From Thioalkalicoccus limnaeus (GTDB lineage Bacteria > Pseudomonadota > Gammaproteobacteria > Chromatiales > Chromatiaceae): a stretch of DNA of 55,513 bases. The stretch is taken from contig NZ_JBDKXB010000021.1 in the NCBI RefSeq assembly GCF_041197575.1, forward strand, positions 1 to 55,513, read 5' to 3'. The position numbers and the translations under genes were made by a program. The notes beneath the pieces were generated by a model, which saw only the letters and a program-made list of their open reading frames with translations, was not told the origin of the DNA and made no database searches. Positions 54,260 through 55,513 of the stretch are shown piece by piece; position 1 is the stretch's first letter; every line of letters starts with the position of its first letter.

Positions 54260-54526
54260 CGTTTTCATGTGGTTGCGGTAGCCGTTGGGCGATTTGCGTT
54301 GCCGCGGCGGGAGCCGGATCGCCCCCGAGCGCTCCAAGCGCAAGAGCAGGCTGCGGCAGGCCATATCTTTGAGTCGACCATTGGCGGCGCGCCAGTTCCA
54401 CTGCTCGCAGAGCGCCACCGAAAGTCGGCTTCGCCCCCAGTCGGGGTGCTCTGCGAGCAGGCGCTCGATGACACTGATGTCAGGCGTGCAGCGCCGGCCT
54501 TGGATCGTGACCATGATCGGGTGCAT
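54260..54526 (-). pseudogene. N-terminal part of a DUF4338-like (DruA-related) protein
   Basis: From ATG 54526 the frame reads VTIQGRRCTPDISVIERLLA, EHPDWGRSRLSVALCEQWNW, RAANGRLKDMACRSLLLRLE and RSGAIRLPPRQR, which resembles the N-terminal domain of DUF4338 proteins (DruA-like, also found in transposase-related genes). It then runs into the palindrome and RAYT fragment, so the catalytic domain is missing. The family call is from remembered pattern. Confidence 0.5.
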
Positions 54527-54618
54527 GGTCCCGACAGTAGCCGGTTCTGGCTTCTGAGTCCAGCCCCAACAGGGTTCGCTGCTGCTGGCTCATGAGCCCG
54601 TGAACGGTTACCAGATGA

Positions 54619-55431
54619 CTACAACAAGCGGCTGAGAATCTGCGGACCGAACGCTAAGAACGCTGGAAAGAAAAACGCCGTAATTGCTGACCAAATCCAG
54701 AGTCTACGCTGCATCTCAAGTAGCGAATGCTCCGGCCCAATTTGTAGCTCTATAGATGGCCAAAGCGAGCGCAGCTTCCAAACCAGCAGCTCCGCCGGGA
54801 AGTACCCAAAGGCGAAGACCAATAGCCATGCAAGGAACATCACAAGTTCAGGGTGTGCTAACGCCCATTCATTCTCCGCGACCCCTTTTTCGGGCGTTGG
54901 TGCCAAGAAAGCGAACGCTTTTGCAACTACATATACAACCACATATCCAAGCGGAAACGCTAACAGTAGGCGGAGGCCCTCGCAGTACTTCTTAACGAAA
55001 GAGCTTTGAGTCCTCGCGCCGCCGATGGCTTGTTCCAACTTCCTAGTTATTCCATTGACCCAAGTGTTATCATAGCCGGACACAATCAGCTCGTTTAACG
55101 AACCAAGGTAATCGCCGTGCGTTATCGAGAGTCTTGCGCTTTTCTGAGCCTCGTAGTCGGTCAACTCTATTTCGATTCTTTTTACTCGACGTTCAGAGAC
55201 GACTGCATCATTATCAAACAGGGCAATGGATTCGCTTTCAAACTGCGATCCGTCGACAATCTCCACAACAAATTTTAATGACACGGCGCTGCCGTTCGAA
55301 TACTCAAGCTTTTCTGCATCCCTGAGTGCTTGCAGTTCCGACTCGAACAACCTCGCGACGCGGACAATATCGCTGAGACCAAACACTCTTTCCGAGATTG
55401 AGATTTTTCGGCTCTCTTTGATCCCGGACAT
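54619..55431 (-). CDS. Three-helix membrane protein, unknown
   Basis: A 270-residue protein. Residues 1 to about 145 are soluble, with beta-rich segments (SLKFVVEIVDGSQFESESIA, VKRIEIELTDYEAQKSARLS). Three membrane segments follow at about 152-172 (LLLAFPLGYVVVYVVAKAFA), 194-214 (LVMFLAWLLVFAFGYFPAEL) and 245-265 (WIWSAITAFFFPAFLAFGP). Base composition is poorer in GC than the core. It could be an integron cassette gene, but no attC is seen on its downstream side. I do not recognise the family. Confidence 0.65.
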   Translation of the reverse strand: MSGIKESRKISISERVFGLSDIVRVARLFESELQALRDAEKLEYSNGSAVSLKFVVEIVDGSQFESESIALFDNDAVVSERRVKRIEIELTDYEAQKSARLSITHGDYLGSLNELIVSGYDNTWVNGITRKLEQAIGGARTQSSFVKKYCEGLRLLLAFPLGYVVVYVVAKAFAFLAPTPEKGVAENEWALAHPELVMFLAWLLVFAFGYFPAELLVWKLRSLWPSIELQIGPEHSLLEMQRRLWIWSAITAFFFPAFLAFGPQILSRLL

Positions 55432-55513
55432 TACTTGCTATACCCTATCCCGTTACACAAACGAGTTACGCCATCGTCTAGACGTCCTGACGTTCGCCCC
55501 GGAACGATGTGTA

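Overview
The window looks like a piece of a high-GC gammaproteobacterial chromosome, most likely a purple sulfur bacterium of the Chromatiales/Chromatiaceae. The reasons are the rpe-gph-trpE order known from gammaproteobacteria, the gammaproteobacterial types of BamD, GcvR, GshA, DksA/GluQ and MetR/MetE, an AdoCbl-dependent ribonucleotide reductase and a V-type ATPase operon. The assignment is an inference from gene content; no rRNA or tRNA gene was recognised.

Region 1 (1-44.5 kb) is ordinary, dense core genome. It holds tryptophan and pentose-phosphate genes (trpE, gph, rpe), a Tas-like oxidoreductase, an exported cyclophilin, the PII protein GlnB, outer-membrane assembly lipoprotein BamD, a rluD-pgeF pair, a gcvR-like ACT protein with peptide deformylase, protease Prc, and gshA running into a nine-gene V-type ATPase operon (13.5-21.6 kb). 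Next come a phosphoketolase-glycogen phosphorylase operon (glycogen to acetyl-phosphate), dksA-gluQ, dnaE, a COG0523 GTPase behind a probable Zur operator, a divergent metR/metE pair with a textbook MetR box, a nucleoside phosphorylase-like gene, a class II ribonucleotide reductase, a small OmpA-type protein and a radical SAM protein.

Region 2 (44.5-55.5 kb) is accessory DNA with a different texture: small toxin-antitoxin (TA) genes, some clearly AT-rich, broken genes, and many copies of one repeated sequence. Two full attC recombination sites and one half site, with hicA-hicB lying exactly between two of them, show that part of it is an integron cassette array without an integrase in view (a CALIN). 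The array is shredded by a REP-associated tyrosine transposase (RAYT) family. One intact element (48,244-49,196) has a 294-codon HUH/Y1 transposase and 19-bp terminal inverted repeats; at least seven shorter copies keep only the 5' end, and a deletion derivative of a second RAYT type is also present.

The most interesting structure is a TumE-TumA-type TA pair present twice in about 1 kb segments that differ at only about a dozen positions. Each copy has the same dyad operator, the same 26-bp palindrome, and RAYT 5'-end fragments in the same orientation at both edges. This looks like a TA cassette that moves or duplicates through RAYT ends. Around it, fragments of mrr-like, hsdM-like, PIN-domain, DUF4338 and membrane-protein genes end exactly at RAYT ends, so the same family has eroded a defence/TA island.
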